Notes: generated by a model not told the origin, from the letters alone. 45,401 nucleotides of DNA from Tritrichomonas musculus (GCA_039105265.1 JAPFFF010000121.1:1-45401), one strand, 5' to 3'; counted from the first letter of the stretch, positions 9,559 to 19,611 are shown. Numbers and translations are program-made.

Positions 9559-9580
9559 AATTCATAAGATCTTATGAATT
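9559..9580. repeat. 22-bp perfect palindrome after the mannosidase gene
   Basis: The half-site AATTCATAAGA is followed by its exact reverse complement. It begins about 20 bases past the mannosidase stop and could act in 3'-end formation; no function is shown by sequence alone. Confidence 0.65.
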
Positions 9581-9599
9581 ATCATTCAATTTCTCTATT

Positions 9600-12500
9600 T
9601 CAGTGATGATTTATTCTTTGTCTTCTAGCTTGATTTTTTCTAGTTATGAGGAAAGATATTATTTGGAAAGGCTTTAATTCAACTTCGAACGACAAAGCAC
9701 TGTTCTTTCCTTTTGAAATAACCTTCTTTCCAGTTGAGAATGGAACTTCGAGAATTGTTACAACTTCTGGATCGGTCCAATCGTCTGCGCTGAGCAATGG
9801 GAAAGTAACTGTTGCTTTACGACGAGTTCCAGAAGATTCATATAATCTGCAAATAAATCCATCTTCTTCTTCTGCAATCTTAAGAGTATCAAGAACGATA
9901 TTATGATCAGATACGGTCACAAATTCTTGAGTAGCAGCTAATTTTCCATGCTGTGACTGTTCATTCTTTGTTGTAAGAACTGGTGGTGTTATCAAATCTG
10001 TGTGAAGATCTTGAATCCTGGCTTCAGAGAAGGTGTTGGGATGGAAGACAGCACGATAAGTGAATTTTCTTTGTCCAAAGTCTTCCCACTGATCTTCTTG
10101 CATAGCAGCCTTTAAGAGAGACATCTTAATTTCACTTTCATGAACATCAAAGCCAGATTTGATATCGCTCATTAGTGTAACGCCACGATCTTGTTCAGCT
10201 AAATCACACCATCTTCCAAATACTTCAAATTTGGCCATATCGCGTCTTGTGTTATTATGTGTAGGACGTTGAAGATTTCCAAATTGAATTCCATAACGAG
10301 CATTTCTTGATCGAATGTCTGTTGGAAAACTGACCTTCAAATGCTTGTCATGCTGGGTCCAGTTGATGAGAGTTCTGAAATCAATAAATGGATCATTTTG
10401 TGAAAATGTGATTGTTTGGTTGATTGTTGTTGTATAACAATCCTTTCCATCAGATTCTTCACCATTTCGTTTGATATGATAATTGACTTGAACATAAGAA
10501 TCAGTAAATTCAAATGAATCTAAAACTGGACCTTCGAGCTGCATTTCGCGATGATAAAGTTGGATGTCCCAAGCTGGATATTGGATTGATCGATCTTCGT
10601 AAAGTAAGAATTGGTTGGCAAGTCTGCCTTCTGCAATATAATCAATTCCTGTCTTTTTGTCAATAACATGTTTGATTCCAAATGTTTTTTCATCAAATTC
10701 AACTGTGAAGAAAGGTGTTTCAACCTTACGTTCACTTGCATCAAACAAAACTTTATCTGATCCTTTCTTAGTTACAGGATATGATGTTTGGATAAATGGC
10801 TGATGAATAACATGTTGTTGATATTTCTCATCAAAAGTACGCTCATATTGAGTAGTATTATCGTTATCATAAAGTACAGTTGTAGATTCTTCTTTATATG
10901 CCCATCCTCCACTTGGGATCGATTGATCATGAACATATCTATCATGGGAGAGAGTATTGAAGAGAATTTGACCTTCACTACCTTGAATTAAATCAGATAA
11001 TTTTTGAGATAATTCATCTTCTAAGTCTCTTAACAAATCTAAGTCTTTCTGTCCTGCTTCAATTGTTCTAATATTGGCTTCATTAATAGAAGAACCAGGA
11101 ATGCAATCGTGGAAGTGGAAAAGAAGAGTATCTTCCCAGACAGGCAAGATTTTATCCAAATATGGTTGGAATGAATCTCTAACTGACTGAGATGGTGTTG
11201 ATTGTAATGTATACAAAGTTGTCATCAACCATTCAACATTATGAAGATGGGCTTCAAGATTTCTATTTTGTCTCTTAACTTCTTCGAATGATGTATATGT
11301 TCCTCTGTGATATTCGAGATATAATTCATCATCCCAAACAGGCAACTGCTTTGATACATTTCTAACTTCTACCATAACTTCCTCGATAGTTCTAAACTTA
11401 AGACGAGGTACTTCTTGAATACGTGGCAACTCGTTAAAAATGTTGAAATTCCAAACCATTTCTTCGGTAATACCACCACCACCATCACCATTACCTGATG
11501 TATGTAAGGCAGAAGTTCTGATCAGATCATTTTGCTTGTTTGATTTCCATGTTCCAATAAGTTCTCTAGCTGTTGAAGTTCCAGTATATGTCATTGCACT
11601 ACCCCAGGAACTTGGTGTAGTAATGAAATGACAGTTAACAATTGATCCATCAATTCCTCTCCATTGGAATGTAGAGTAAGGGAAATCGGTATATTCACTC
11701 CAAGATATTTTAGATGTTACAAACGAGTCAACTTCAGCTTGAAGTAATATCTGTGGAAGATTTGCGTTGAATCCGAAACAATCGGGCAAGAATAAAACAG
11801 TTTGCTTGAATTCAGGGCCAGCATGCCTATTGAAATATTGTACACCATATAAGATTTGGCGTGCTAATGATTCACCAGATGGATTATTTGTATCTGGTTC
11901 AAGCCACATAAGGCCATTTATATCCCACAAACCTTCTTTTGCTTTCTTTATGACGCGATCAAAGAGTGGTTTAATGTCTTCCTTCATCCATTTATAATGC
12001 TGTGGTGCTGTAGCAAGGAATTTCCATTGAACTGGATTTTCGAAATCGTGTGGTGGATGTTCTTGGAGGTAAAGCATTGACATTGCAGTATTCGAAACTT
12101 TGAAATGAGTAATATTAATTGGCCAGAGCCACATTGTATCAATATGAGAATATCCAACTATGCTGATTGTAGGATCACCTTCTTGTGGTTTTGGCATTTC
12201 TGCTAATCCTTGTTTTAATGTATCAAGGGCAGCTTTCGTTGAGTCGTAAAATGATTTGTACTTGGTATCTTGAAGACGAATATCAAATAAATCGAGAGGA
12301 TAGTGAAGTTCTCGAATATCGAGCTTTCTAACTGCTCTATCAACGACACGAAGGAGTTGTGGCTTATCTGGATTAGTATCAGAAAGTTGATTAATGATTT
12401 CAATTAGGTATCTAAGTCTTTGGTAGAATGCTTCTGTATCTTTGTGAACGAGATATATACCGAAAGTCTGTAATGTATGCATAGCTTTTGCACGGCCAGA

Positions 12501-13001
12501 AAAGACACGAAGTTGCAATGTATGATTAGAAAGTTTATCCCAATCGAGCATAGCACCATTATGAAAAGAGTCAATTGCACAAATTTGGGAATCACCAATC
12601 CAATATCTTCCCTCTGGCCCTGAGGGAGTATCATCGTCACCTGTGTTTCCAACCCAGTTATTACTAATATCAAATTGAAAGCGAACAAGATGCTGGCTTT
12701 CGTCGTATCCTTCAGGCAATTCTAATTCACCTGTGAAGGCAAGCCATGTATATTTTGTATAATTGAAAGGCAACGGTTTTGAAGCATCAAACGATTCGAA
12801 TTTTAATGGTGGATCTTCTGAAAGTGGAGGCATATGTGCAGGTCTAGCATCATTGCATACTTTAGCTTGCTGTGCAGGTCGAAATGCGACATTTCTACGC
12901 GTATTAATCAATTCGAGATATTTTTGGAATTTGCTAAGTGTATGATCTGGATCAACAACTAAGAGTGGATCACTTACACAAAGTAAGAAGAGAAGAAACA
13001 T
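9600..13001 (-). CDS. GH38 alpha-mannosidase (class IIC-like)
   Basis: This 1133-residue glycoside hydrolase of family 38 removes alpha-linked mannose from N-glycans or free oligosaccharides. The zinc-site motif is YSHIDTMWLWP (His286, Asp288). The candidate nucleophile Asp407 lies in FLPDCFGFN. SWSEYTDFPYSTFQWRGIDG and the Gly-rich GNGDGGGG near 503-510 also follow the family order. HIDTxWLWP and LPD.FG..ANLPQIL resemble the Ams1/MAN2C1 class more than the Golgi or lysosomal HNDPGW class. The first residues (MFLLFLLCVSDPLLVV) look like a signal peptide, so a lysosomal or secreted enzyme is likely, unlike typical cytosolic class IIC members. Length and domain order look complete. Confidence 0.95.
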   Translation of the reverse strand: MFLLFLLCVSDPLLVVDPDHTLSKFQKYLELINTRRNVAFRPAQQAKVCNDARPAHMPPLSEDPPLKFESFDASKPLPFNYTKYTWLAFTGELELPEGYDESQHLVRFQFDISNNWVGNTGDDDTPSGPEGRYWIGDSQICAIDSFHNGAMLDWDKLSNHTLQLRVFSGRAKAMHTLQTFGIYLVHKDTEAFYQRLRYLIEIINQLSDTNPDKPQLLRVVDRAVRKLDIRELHYPLDLFDIRLQDTKYKSFYDSTKAALDTLKQGLAEMPKPQEGDPTISIVGYSHIDTMWLWPINITHFKVSNTAMSMLYLQEHPPHDFENPVQWKFLATAPQHYKWMKEDIKPLFDRVIKKAKEGLWDINGLMWLEPDTNNPSGESLARQILYGVQYFNRHAGPEFKQTVLFLPDCFGFNANLPQILLQAEVDSFVTSKISWSEYTDFPYSTFQWRGIDGSIVNCHFITTPSSWGSAMTYTGTSTARELIGTWKSNKQNDLIRTSALHTSGNGDGGGGITEEMVWNFNIFNELPRIQEVPRLKFRTIEEVMVEVRNVSKQLPVWDDELYLEYHRGTYTSFEEVKRQNRNLEAHLHNVEWLMTTLYTLQSTPSQSVRDSFQPYLDKILPVWEDTLLFHFHDCIPGSSINEANIRTIEAGQKDLDLLRDLEDELSQKLSDLIQGSEGQILFNTLSHDRYVHDQSIPSGGWAYKEESTTVLYDNDNTTQYERTFDEKYQQHVIHQPFIQTSYPVTKKGSDKVLFDASERKVETPFFTVEFDEKTFGIKHVIDKKTGIDYIAEGRLANQFLLYEDRSIQYPAWDIQLYHREMQLEGPVLDSFEFTDSYVQVNYHIKRNGEESDGKDCYTTTINQTITFSQNDPFIDFRTLINWTQHDKHLKVSFPTDIRSRNARYGIQFGNLQRPTHNNTRRDMAKFEVFGRWCDLAEQDRGVTLMSDIKSGFDVHESEIKMSLLKAAMQEDQWEDFGQRKFTYRAVFHPNTFSEARIQDLHTDLITPPVLTTKNEQSQHGKLAATQEFVTVSDHNIVLDTLKIAEEEDGFICRLYESSGTRRKATVTFPLLSADDWTDPEVVTILEVPFSTGKKVISKGKNSALSFEVELKPFQIISFLITRKNQARRQRINHH

Positions 13002-13495
13002 TTTATAGAAATTTAAAGATTCAATGATTCATATCACATTTTTTTTAAGTCAATAAAATAAGGCCAAATTAAAACGGTTTGGAAATATTTTAGTAAATAG
13101 ATTTGAAATATAATAGTTAAATTAATTCGCATTTTAAATTGATGAGCATAATTGAATTAAAAAAACTATTATATCAAAAAGTTAAACTTTTTAAATTAAT
13201 TGCAGTTAAATACAAATTGTGACTCACAAAAAATCGAACTTTTTATTCAAATTTGAATTTATATCGTTTCAAAACAATTCAAATTTACTCTAAGCAAACG
13301 ATATAATTTCAATCATTTTCATATTCATAGGCAATCATCAAAGATCCTTCTGTTGACGTTTATATATCTAATCTTTCAAAGTTATATATTGTTATAAAAA
13401 TAAAATTTCAATATATATTTGGTCAAATTAAAACAAATAAAAGATTTACAAAATTTATAAATTAATAATAATAATAATATAACACATCGATAAAT
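13002..13495. other. AT-rich intergenic stretch
   Basis: This lies between two minus-strand genes. It has only A/T-rich sequence, including ATA and TAA microsatellite runs near 13465-13480. It should hold the mannosidase promoter; no clear TCAYW motif abuts the mannosidase ATG. Confidence 0.4.
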
Positions 13496-16400
13496 TTAAG
13501 GTAACACTTTCTTTGCTTCTTTTTGTAACACATTTTTAACAGCATTACCAATTTGTGATCCAGTATAATCTTTTAGAGGTCTAAAAGCGCTTAACAAAGT
13601 CTGAATTGAATTATCTCTTACTGTTTCTATTGCATTTCTCAAAACTTTAGGAGCTTGTTTTCTAATTTTCATTACCTCTTCGAAATCGTCCATATTAATT
13701 CCAGCCTTCAAAGTTTCATTTTCTTCTTGCATTGGCCTCAATTGCGCATTCATATTAATTTTCTGCATATTTGCCTCTTTCAACTTCTCCAAGAATGGTT
13801 CTTGTAATTTATATGATTCATTAGCCTCATTCATAATATCTTCATAATTTTTAGCTTCCATTTCGTTACACTTCTTTTCAGTCTCTTCCAATTCATTTTT
13901 AATTTCTTCTTGTAAAGAAGCAATTTTTTGTTGAAGTTCTTCAATTTGTGCTTGAGCGTCATCTGTCCTTTTCAATTCTGCCTTTATCTCATCTTCTTTG
14001 AATTCCATTTGTTTCAAAATTTCTTCTTTTTCGAAGGTTGAAGTAGTTTCAATATTCAAAGCTTCAATAAGAAGCTCTTTTTGTCTAAGTTCTTTTTCTT
14101 TATTAATTGAAGCACGAACAACTTGTGCAACACTTTCACGTAGGACGTAATCAGGAAGAGTCAATTCGGATCGATTTGCTTGTTGAATATCAAGACTTTT
14201 AATTAGAGACTCAAGTTTGGAGAATCGTTGACGTGCTAATTCAACCATTTGATTAGCATCTTTAAATCTGATTCTATTATCAACATAACGAAACCTTCCA
14301 GGATCATTTTTGTTCTCTTTCTTGAGCTGGATGAGGATGTCTTCTGGGTTTTCTTCACCTTCTTCTTGTTGTGTTTTCGGCTTGAGTTTTGACTCGAGTT
14401 CTTGTTGCGTCTTTGAAAAAGATGTCTGACTTGCTGTGCCAGAAGATGCAGCTGAGCCTTTCTTTCCTTTCTTCGTCTTAAGCGTGATGGAATTGAGAAT
14501 GTCAAGAGAGGCTCCTCCATCGTCATCAAGACCATCGAAGTTGAAGAGATCATCTTCATCGTCATCAAAGAGATTCTTCTTGTTTTTCCCTTTACCTTTG
14601 CTGGCCTTCTTCGAACTCGTGCCGAAAACGTCGAAATTGGAGCTGCTGTCGTCTTCGTCGTCATCAAAGAGCTTCTTCTTCTTGCCACCACCGCTACTTC
14701 CTTTCTTGGCGGGCTCTGCAGATTCAGAAGAGGCAAACAAGTCATCAACAGAGTTCGGAGTGCTCTTCTTCTTGCCGGCTGCACCTTTCTTGCCTTTGCC
14801 TTTGAGCTTGGTGCTGCTCGCTTTCTTGGCTGTGCTTGGCTTAGGCGCTTCTTGCACTGGAGATGCGTCTTCGTCGTCGTCAAAGAGCTTCTTCTTCTTG
14901 GCCGATGAGGAAGCTGCTGGAGGTGGTGCACTGGGCTCTTCATCATCGTCGAAAAGCTTCTTCTTCTTGGATGGAGCTGGCGCAGCTTTCTTTTTGGGCG
15001 GCGCTTTTTTCTTGCCTTTGGCAGCTGGCTTCGAATCTTTTGAAGCTTTTGCTTCTTCAACAGGAGTCTCTTGCTGCTCCTCTTGAGATGGTTCTGTTTC
15101 CTGTGCTTCTTCTTGCTGCGGTTCCTCTTGTTGAGCTTCTTCTTGCTGCGGTTCCTCTTGTTGAGCTTCTTCTTGCTGCGGTTCCTCTTGTTGAGCTTCT
15201 TCTTGAGGAGGTTCTTCTTGCTGCGGTTCCTCTTGTTGAGCTTCTTCTTGAGGAGGTTCTTCTTGCTGCGGTTCCTCTTGTTGAGCTTCCTCCTGTTGTG
15301 GTTCCTCTTGTTGAGTTTCCTCCTGTTGTGGTTCTTCTTGAGGAGGCTCTTCTTGTTGAGTTTCTTCTTGTTGAGTTTCTTCTTGTTGAACTTCTTCTTG
15401 AGGAGGTTCTTCTTGTTGAACTTCCTCTTGAGGAGGTTCTTCTTGAGGAGGCTCTTCTTGTTGAGTTTCTTCTTGTTGAACTTCTTCTTGTTGAGTTTCT
15501 TCTTGTTGAACTTCTTCTTGAGGAGGTTCTTCTTGTTGAACTTCTTCTTGAGGAGGTTCTTCTTGTTGAACTTCCTCTTGAGGAGGTTCTTCTTGAGGAG
15601 GCTCTTCTTGTTGAGTTTCTTCTTGTTGAACTTCTTCTTGTTGAGTTTCTTCTTGTTGAACTTCTTCTTGTTGAGTTTCTTCTTGTTGAACTTCTTCTTG
15701 TTGAGTTTCTTCTTGTTGAACTTCTTCTTGAGGAGGTTCTTCTTGTTGAACTTCCTCTTGAGGAGGTTCTTCTTGAGGAGGCTCTTCTTGTTGAGTTTCT
15801 TCTTGTTGAACTTCTTCTCGTTGAGTTTCTTCTTGTTGAACTTCTTCTCGTTGAGCTTCCTCTTGTTGTGGTTCCTCTTGCTGAACTTCTTCTTGCTGAA
15901 CTTCTTCTTGCTGAACTTCTTCTTGAGGATGTTCTTCTTGCTGAACTTCCTCTTGTTGAACTTCTTCTTGCTGAACTTCTTCTTGCTGAACTTCTTCTTG
16001 CTGAACTTCTTCTTGCTGAACTTCTTCTTGCTGAACTTCTTCTTGCTGAACTTCTTCTTGCTGAGCTTCTTCTTGTTGTGGTTCCTCTTGCTGAACTTCT
16101 TCTTGCTGAACTTCTTCTTGCTGAGCTTCTTCTTGTTGTGGTTCCTCTTGCTGAACTTCTTCTTGCTGAACTTCTTCTTGCTGAACTTCTTCTTGCTGAA
16201 CTTCTTCTTGCTGAACTTCTTCTTGCTGAACTTCTTCTTGCTGAGCTTCTTCTTGTTGTGGTTCCTCTTGCTGAGCTTCTTCTTGTTGTGGTTCCTCTTG
16301 CTGAGCTTCTTCTTGTTGTGGTTCCTCTTGCTGAGCTTCTTCTTGAGGATGTTCTTCTTGCTGAGCTTCTTCTTGTTGTGGTTCCTCTTGCTGAACTTCT

Positions 16401-17710
16401 TCTTGCTGAACTTCCTCTTGCTGAGCTTCTTCTTGTTGTGGTTCCTCTTGTTGTGGTTCCTCTTGTTGTGGTTCTTGTTGTTGTGGTTCCTCTTGCTGAA
16501 CTTCTTCTTGAGGAGGTTCTTCTTGTTGAGCTTCTTCTTCTTGTGGTTCCTCTTGCTGAACTTCTTCTTGTGGTTCCTCTTGCTGAACTTCCTCTTGAGG
16601 AGGTTCTTCTTGCTGTGGTTCTTCTTGAGGAGGCTCTTCCTGGTGAGTTTCTTCCTGCGCGTTTTCTTCATGTCGTGGCTCTTCTTGATGTGGCTCTTCT
16701 TGATGTGGCTCTTCTTGATGTGGCTCTTCTTGATGTGGCTCTTCTTGATGTGGCTCTTCTTGTGGTTGCTCCTCTTGCTGAACTTCTTCTTGTGGATGCT
16801 CTTCCTGTTGAGTTTCTTCTTTATTCGTTTCTTCTTGCTGAACTTCCTCATTCTGTTCCTCTTGAGGAGTATCTCCATGCTGCGTTTCTTCTTGCTGTTG
16901 TTCGGCTTCGCTTTCGCGAGATTCTTCAGTTTCTTCATGCTTTTCTTCTTCTGTTTGCTGATCAATTTCATCTTGCCCTTCTTCTACTTCCTCTTGCTGC
17001 TCTACAACCTCGTTATTCTCTTCTTCTTGATTTTCTTCATCGCCAACATCAGGCGCTTCATCTTCTTCTTCGTTTTGGCCTTCTTCTTGATGCTCTTGTT
17101 TTCCTGTTAGTTCAACAAGTGCAAAAACATAAGGACTAACATAGCCAACGAAAAACGATCCAATTTTTGGATCTTTAAAAACTGATGAAAAGGATCCACA
17201 ATCAAATTGTTCTAAAACCATCTCTTGCTCTTGAGCTATTGGACTTTCGATTTTAGCTGCACTTAAATCAAATACAGCTAGATTAATAAGTGCGTCATCT
17301 TCTTCTGTAATTTCTAAGGGTTCTGAACCAGCTTCAATTAATTGCGATGTTTGATTTCCTGTTTTGCTTGAAAGAGCGATTAAAGTAAAAATTTTGGCTT
17401 CTTCTGGCGATGCAAAAAGGGCTAAACAACGAATATTTCTTGCATCAAGAAATGTGCAATATACTTTTGTTTGAATTATCCAGTTTATAGATGGCGTAAC
17501 TTGAATAAAAGTAACTGGTTTTTGTTGCGGCCCTATAACGCAAATTGTTATTTGTCTGTTTTTTCGCATTGCAACAATTGGTAATTTACCAATTTGTTGA
17601 TATTGATTTGTATTTGGATTTAACATTGAAAATGTAACCATGGCAGATCTAATTGTTCCATCTGGAGCGCTTTCTCTGCATCGATAATTTGATGGATTAA
17701 ATTTGCTCAT
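13496..17710 (-). CDS. FKBP15-like protein with giant Gln/Glu repeat and FAM21-like LF motifs
   Basis: This 1404-residue protein has four zones. Residues about 1-120 look like a WH1/PH-type domain related to the N-terminus of FKBP15/WAFL (block QQKPVTFIQVTPSINW, then VYCTFLDARNIRCLALF). Residues about 200-873 are acidic, and most of that is a five-residue repeat QQEE(V/P/A/T). Residues about 880-1110 are Lys/Ser-rich with four KKxLFDDDE motifs (near 918, 940, 1013 and 1047), the last reading LFDDDEDDLF. Residues about 1170-1360 are a coiled coil. No FKBP domain is seen. In animals FKBP15 and FAM21 meet on endosomes in the actin-regulating WASH pathway; a similar role here is inference. The long open frames on both strands across the repeat are by-products of its period. 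Confidence 0.75.
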   Translation of the reverse strand: MSKFNPSNYRCRESAPDGTIRSAMVTFSMLNPNTNQYQQIGKLPIVAMRKNRQITICVIGPQQKPVTFIQVTPSINWIIQTKVYCTFLDARNIRCLALFASPEEAKIFTLIALSSKTGNQTSQLIEAGSEPLEITEEDDALINLAVFDLSAAKIESPIAQEQEMVLEQFDCGSFSSVFKDPKIGSFFVGYVSPYVFALVELTGKQEHQEEGQNEEEDEAPDVGDEENQEEENNEVVEQQEEVEEGQDEIDQQTEEEKHEETEESRESEAEQQQEETQHGDTPQEEQNEEVQQEETNKEETQQEEHPQEEVQQEEQPQEEPHQEEPHQEEPHQEEPHQEEPHQEEPRHEENAQEETHQEEPPQEEPQQEEPPQEEVQQEEPQEEVQQEEPQEEEAQQEEPPQEEVQQEEPQQQEPQQEEPQQEEPQQEEAQQEEVQQEEVQQEEPQQEEAQQEEHPQEEAQQEEPQQEEAQQEEPQQEEAQQEEPQQEEAQQEEVQQEEVQQEEVQQEEVQQEEVQQEEVQQEEPQQEEAQQEEVQQEEVQQEEPQQEEAQQEEVQQEEVQQEEVQQEEVQQEEVQQEEVQQEEVQQEEVQQEEHPQEEVQQEEVQQEEVQQEEPQQEEAQREEVQQEETQREEVQQEETQQEEPPQEEPPQEEVQQEEPPQEEVQQEETQQEEVQQEETQQEEVQQEETQQEEVQQEETQQEEPPQEEPPQEEVQQEEPPQEEVQQEEPPQEEVQQEETQQEEVQQEETQQEEPPQEEPPQEEVQQEEPPQEEVQQEETQQEETQQEEPPQEEPQQEETQQEEPQQEEAQQEEPQQEEPPQEEAQQEEPQQEEPPQEEAQQEEPQQEEAQQEEPQQEEAQQEEPQQEEAQETEPSQEEQQETPVEEAKASKDSKPAAKGKKKAPPKKKAAPAPSKKKKLFDDDEEPSAPPPAASSSAKKKKLFDDDEDASPVQEAPKPSTAKKASSTKLKGKGKKGAAGKKKSTPNSVDDLFASSESAEPAKKGSSGGGKKKKLFDDDEDDSSSNFDVFGTSSKKASKGKGKNKKNLFDDDEDDLFNFDGLDDDGGASLDILNSITLKTKKGKKGSAASSGTASQTSFSKTQQELESKLKPKTQQEEGEENPEDILIQLKKENKNDPGRFRYVDNRIRFKDANQMVELARQRFSKLESLIKSLDIQQANRSELTLPDYVLRESVAQVVRASINKEKELRQKELLIEALNIETTSTFEKEEILKQMEFKEDEIKAELKRTDDAQAQIEELQQKIASLQEEIKNELEETEKKCNEMEAKNYEDIMNEANESYKLQEPFLEKLKEANMQKINMNAQLRPMQEENETLKAGINMDDFEEVMKIRKQAPKVLRNAIETVRDNSIQTLLSAFRPLKDYTGSQIGNAVKNVLQKEAKKVLP
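15075..16880 (-). repeat. 15-bp coding minisatellite, over 100 units
   Basis: The array is built on 15-bp units such as CTTCTTCTTGCTGAA (plus strand), which encode QQEE plus a variable fifth residue on the minus strand. Unit length holds almost perfectly over about 1.7 kb, so sequence rows of 60 bases stay in register. Higher-order copies are visible: the block CTTCCTCTTGAGGAGG recurs at 15421, 15571 and 15751, that is 150 and 180 bases apart. A few units have one odd residue (HPQEE, TNKEE, QREE). Confidence 0.95.
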
Positions 17711-18180
17711 TAGAGATTTTCATGGCACTTTTTCAATTAAAAATTTTTTTCTTATTGATTTGCATTTAATTTTAAAAATTGATGTATTGATAAATTAAAT
17801 TTGGAATGCAACTTCTCAGAATGAAAATGGAAATTGTAAATAATAAAATAGTTCTTTTTTTATTAGCTAACTTAAAAATAAACAAATAAAGCAATACCAT
17901 ATTATCGAAGCATCTCTAATATATACATACAAAACGTTCATTTTGAATATATTCTTTATACTTTTCTTTGATTGATCTGAGAATAACTATTTTTCTAATT
18001 TGATAATTAAAGTTTTGAGAGCAAAATATTAATAAAGGCATTTTTTAAGGCATAAAACAATTAGAAATTGCAAAATGAATATTTTCTTATAATTAAATTT
18101 ATTTATACACAGTAAAAACTTATTTATAATTTTGAAATTTGAATCATTTCCGGACAAATAAACATTGAAAATTTATTTTC
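17711..18180. promoter_or_regulatory. divergent intergenic region
   Basis: These 470 A/T-rich bases lie between divergent genes and should contain both promoters. No confident TCAYW initiator was found directly before either ATG, and no repeat or gene was seen. Confidence 0.35.
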
Positions 18181-19545
18181 ATGAATTTATTATATAAAAA
18201 GCTATTTCCTCCTGAAACTAAATATGATTCCGCTCTTAAACCTATTCCAGATAAATATTTATTTGATGATTTTTTTAATTATATACATCCAATTAATACC
18301 AAATTATTTCCTTATCCAGATGTCAATTTTATCAATTCTAAGTTAATTCCTCATTTTACTGAATCAGTTAAAATCTTACAGAAAAATATTAATTCTCTCA
18401 ATAAGGAAATTGAAAACGAAAAAAAAATAGCCAAAGATTCTATGATACAGTCTCAGGAATATTTATCAACAAATTATCAAATAAATTTTCTCAATAAAGA
18501 TATCGTTAGGAAATTGAAAATTTTAGTTCCCAAAATGGAAGAAATAAATCGAACAGTTATTTTTACACAAATTTCATATCTTGAACAACGATTAGCGACC
18601 TTGAAAAACATTGAAAAAGTCGCTAATTTTTTGTTGACATCTCCTCGTTATTATTATATTAATTTAAAATTTATTCAGCATAATGAAAACTTTTCGAAAA
18701 TTGCACCTGAAATTCATTTTGAATATAATTCAATTAAACAGCAAGTAGATTGTTTAAAAACATCTTTATCACTAATAAATAAACCTTTTTCTCATAATCA
18801 AGAAAATGTAGATTTGTCAATACACATCATTTCTCAAGCAATTACTTTAAAAAAGACTGACACAAAATGCGTTCAAAATTCAGAAGAAATTGATTTACTC
18901 CGCTATTTCCTAGAATCTTCAAATTCACCAATTCAATTTTCATATTACGATTCATCTGCAAAAGACATTGACATTCAAATTGCAATGATGACTAATTGCT
19001 TACTAAATTTTTGTCTAATTGACATAAAAGATAAACAAGTATTTGATATTGTTTATTATATTTTAGTCCAATTCTTCTTTGAAATTTTCATAAAAAAAAT
19101 TGACAGAAATCCTTTGAAAATTGAAAGCTCTTCTCAAAAAGTTAACAACAATCTGAGTGCACTGAAAGATATAACATTGAAGGAATTGGGACTTTCCTCT
19201 CAAAATGATGAAATGGAGAATTTAACGGTTAGAGAACTTTTTGAACGAAATGAAAAATTGAATTCATTATCTATTGAATTAATGACGTGTCACTTTTTGA
19301 TAAATCCCATTGAAATTTTCTATGGCATTAGAAAAATTGGAAGTGATTTGAAGAGCATTTTTGGCAACGAGGAAGATTTCTATGCTGCTTGGAAAGCTCT
19401 GCTCATTGCATCTGATGTTCCGTCCGTTAACTTGATATTCAAAAAACTCTCTGCGTGGAAAGACTTGCGGCTAATTTCAGAATTGTATGACGATGTGTGC
19501 AAAACACCAAATCGTGTCATTGAAGACTTAATCAAATTAAAATGA
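18181..19545 (+). CDS. uncharacterised 454-residue protein, possibly VPS9-like
   Basis: I do not recognise this protein with confidence. It has no signal peptide or clear membrane segment. Residues about 60-110 form a likely coiled coil (VKILQKNINSLNKEIENEKK). The middle is helical, and the C-terminal part has NPIEIFYGIRKIGSDLKSIF followed by LLIASDVPSVNLIFKKL. That ordering loosely recalls the VPS9 Rab5-exchange domain, which is widespread in trichomonads, but the key Asp-containing block is not clear. The ATG at 18181 opens a frame with family-like charged composition throughout, so it is probably a real, intact gene. Confidence 0.7.
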   Translation: MNLLYKKLFPPETKYDSALKPIPDKYLFDDFFNYIHPINTKLFPYPDVNFINSKLIPHFTESVKILQKNINSLNKEIENEKKIAKDSMIQSQEYLSTNYQINFLNKDIVRKLKILVPKMEEINRTVIFTQISYLEQRLATLKNIEKVANFLLTSPRYYYINLKFIQHNENFSKIAPEIHFEYNSIKQQVDCLKTSLSLINKPFSHNQENVDLSIHIISQAITLKKTDTKCVQNSEEIDLLRYFLESSNSPIQFSYYDSSAKDIDIQIAMMTNCLLNFCLIDIKDKQVFDIVYYILVQFFFEIFIKKIDRNPLKIESSSQKVNNNLSALKDITLKELGLSSQNDEMENLTVRELFERNEKLNSLSIELMTCHFLINPIEIFYGIRKIGSDLKSIFGNEEDFYAAWKALLIASDVPSVNLIFKKLSAWKDLRLISELYDDVCKTPNRVIEDLIKLK

Positions 19546-19577
19546 ACTCATATTATAATTATAATTATTTGTTTGAA

Positions 19578-19611
<34 letters not shown>

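Noticed and set aside
14236-17139. Long open frames overlapping the 15-bp repeat in other frames (minus 14236-16971; plus 14863-17139 and 15071-17110)
   Set aside because: The repeat is a multiple of three without stops in those frames. The translations are monotonous Lys/Asn/Ser or Leu/Val/Glu/Phe runs, and only the 13496-17710 frame continues into real domains on both sides.
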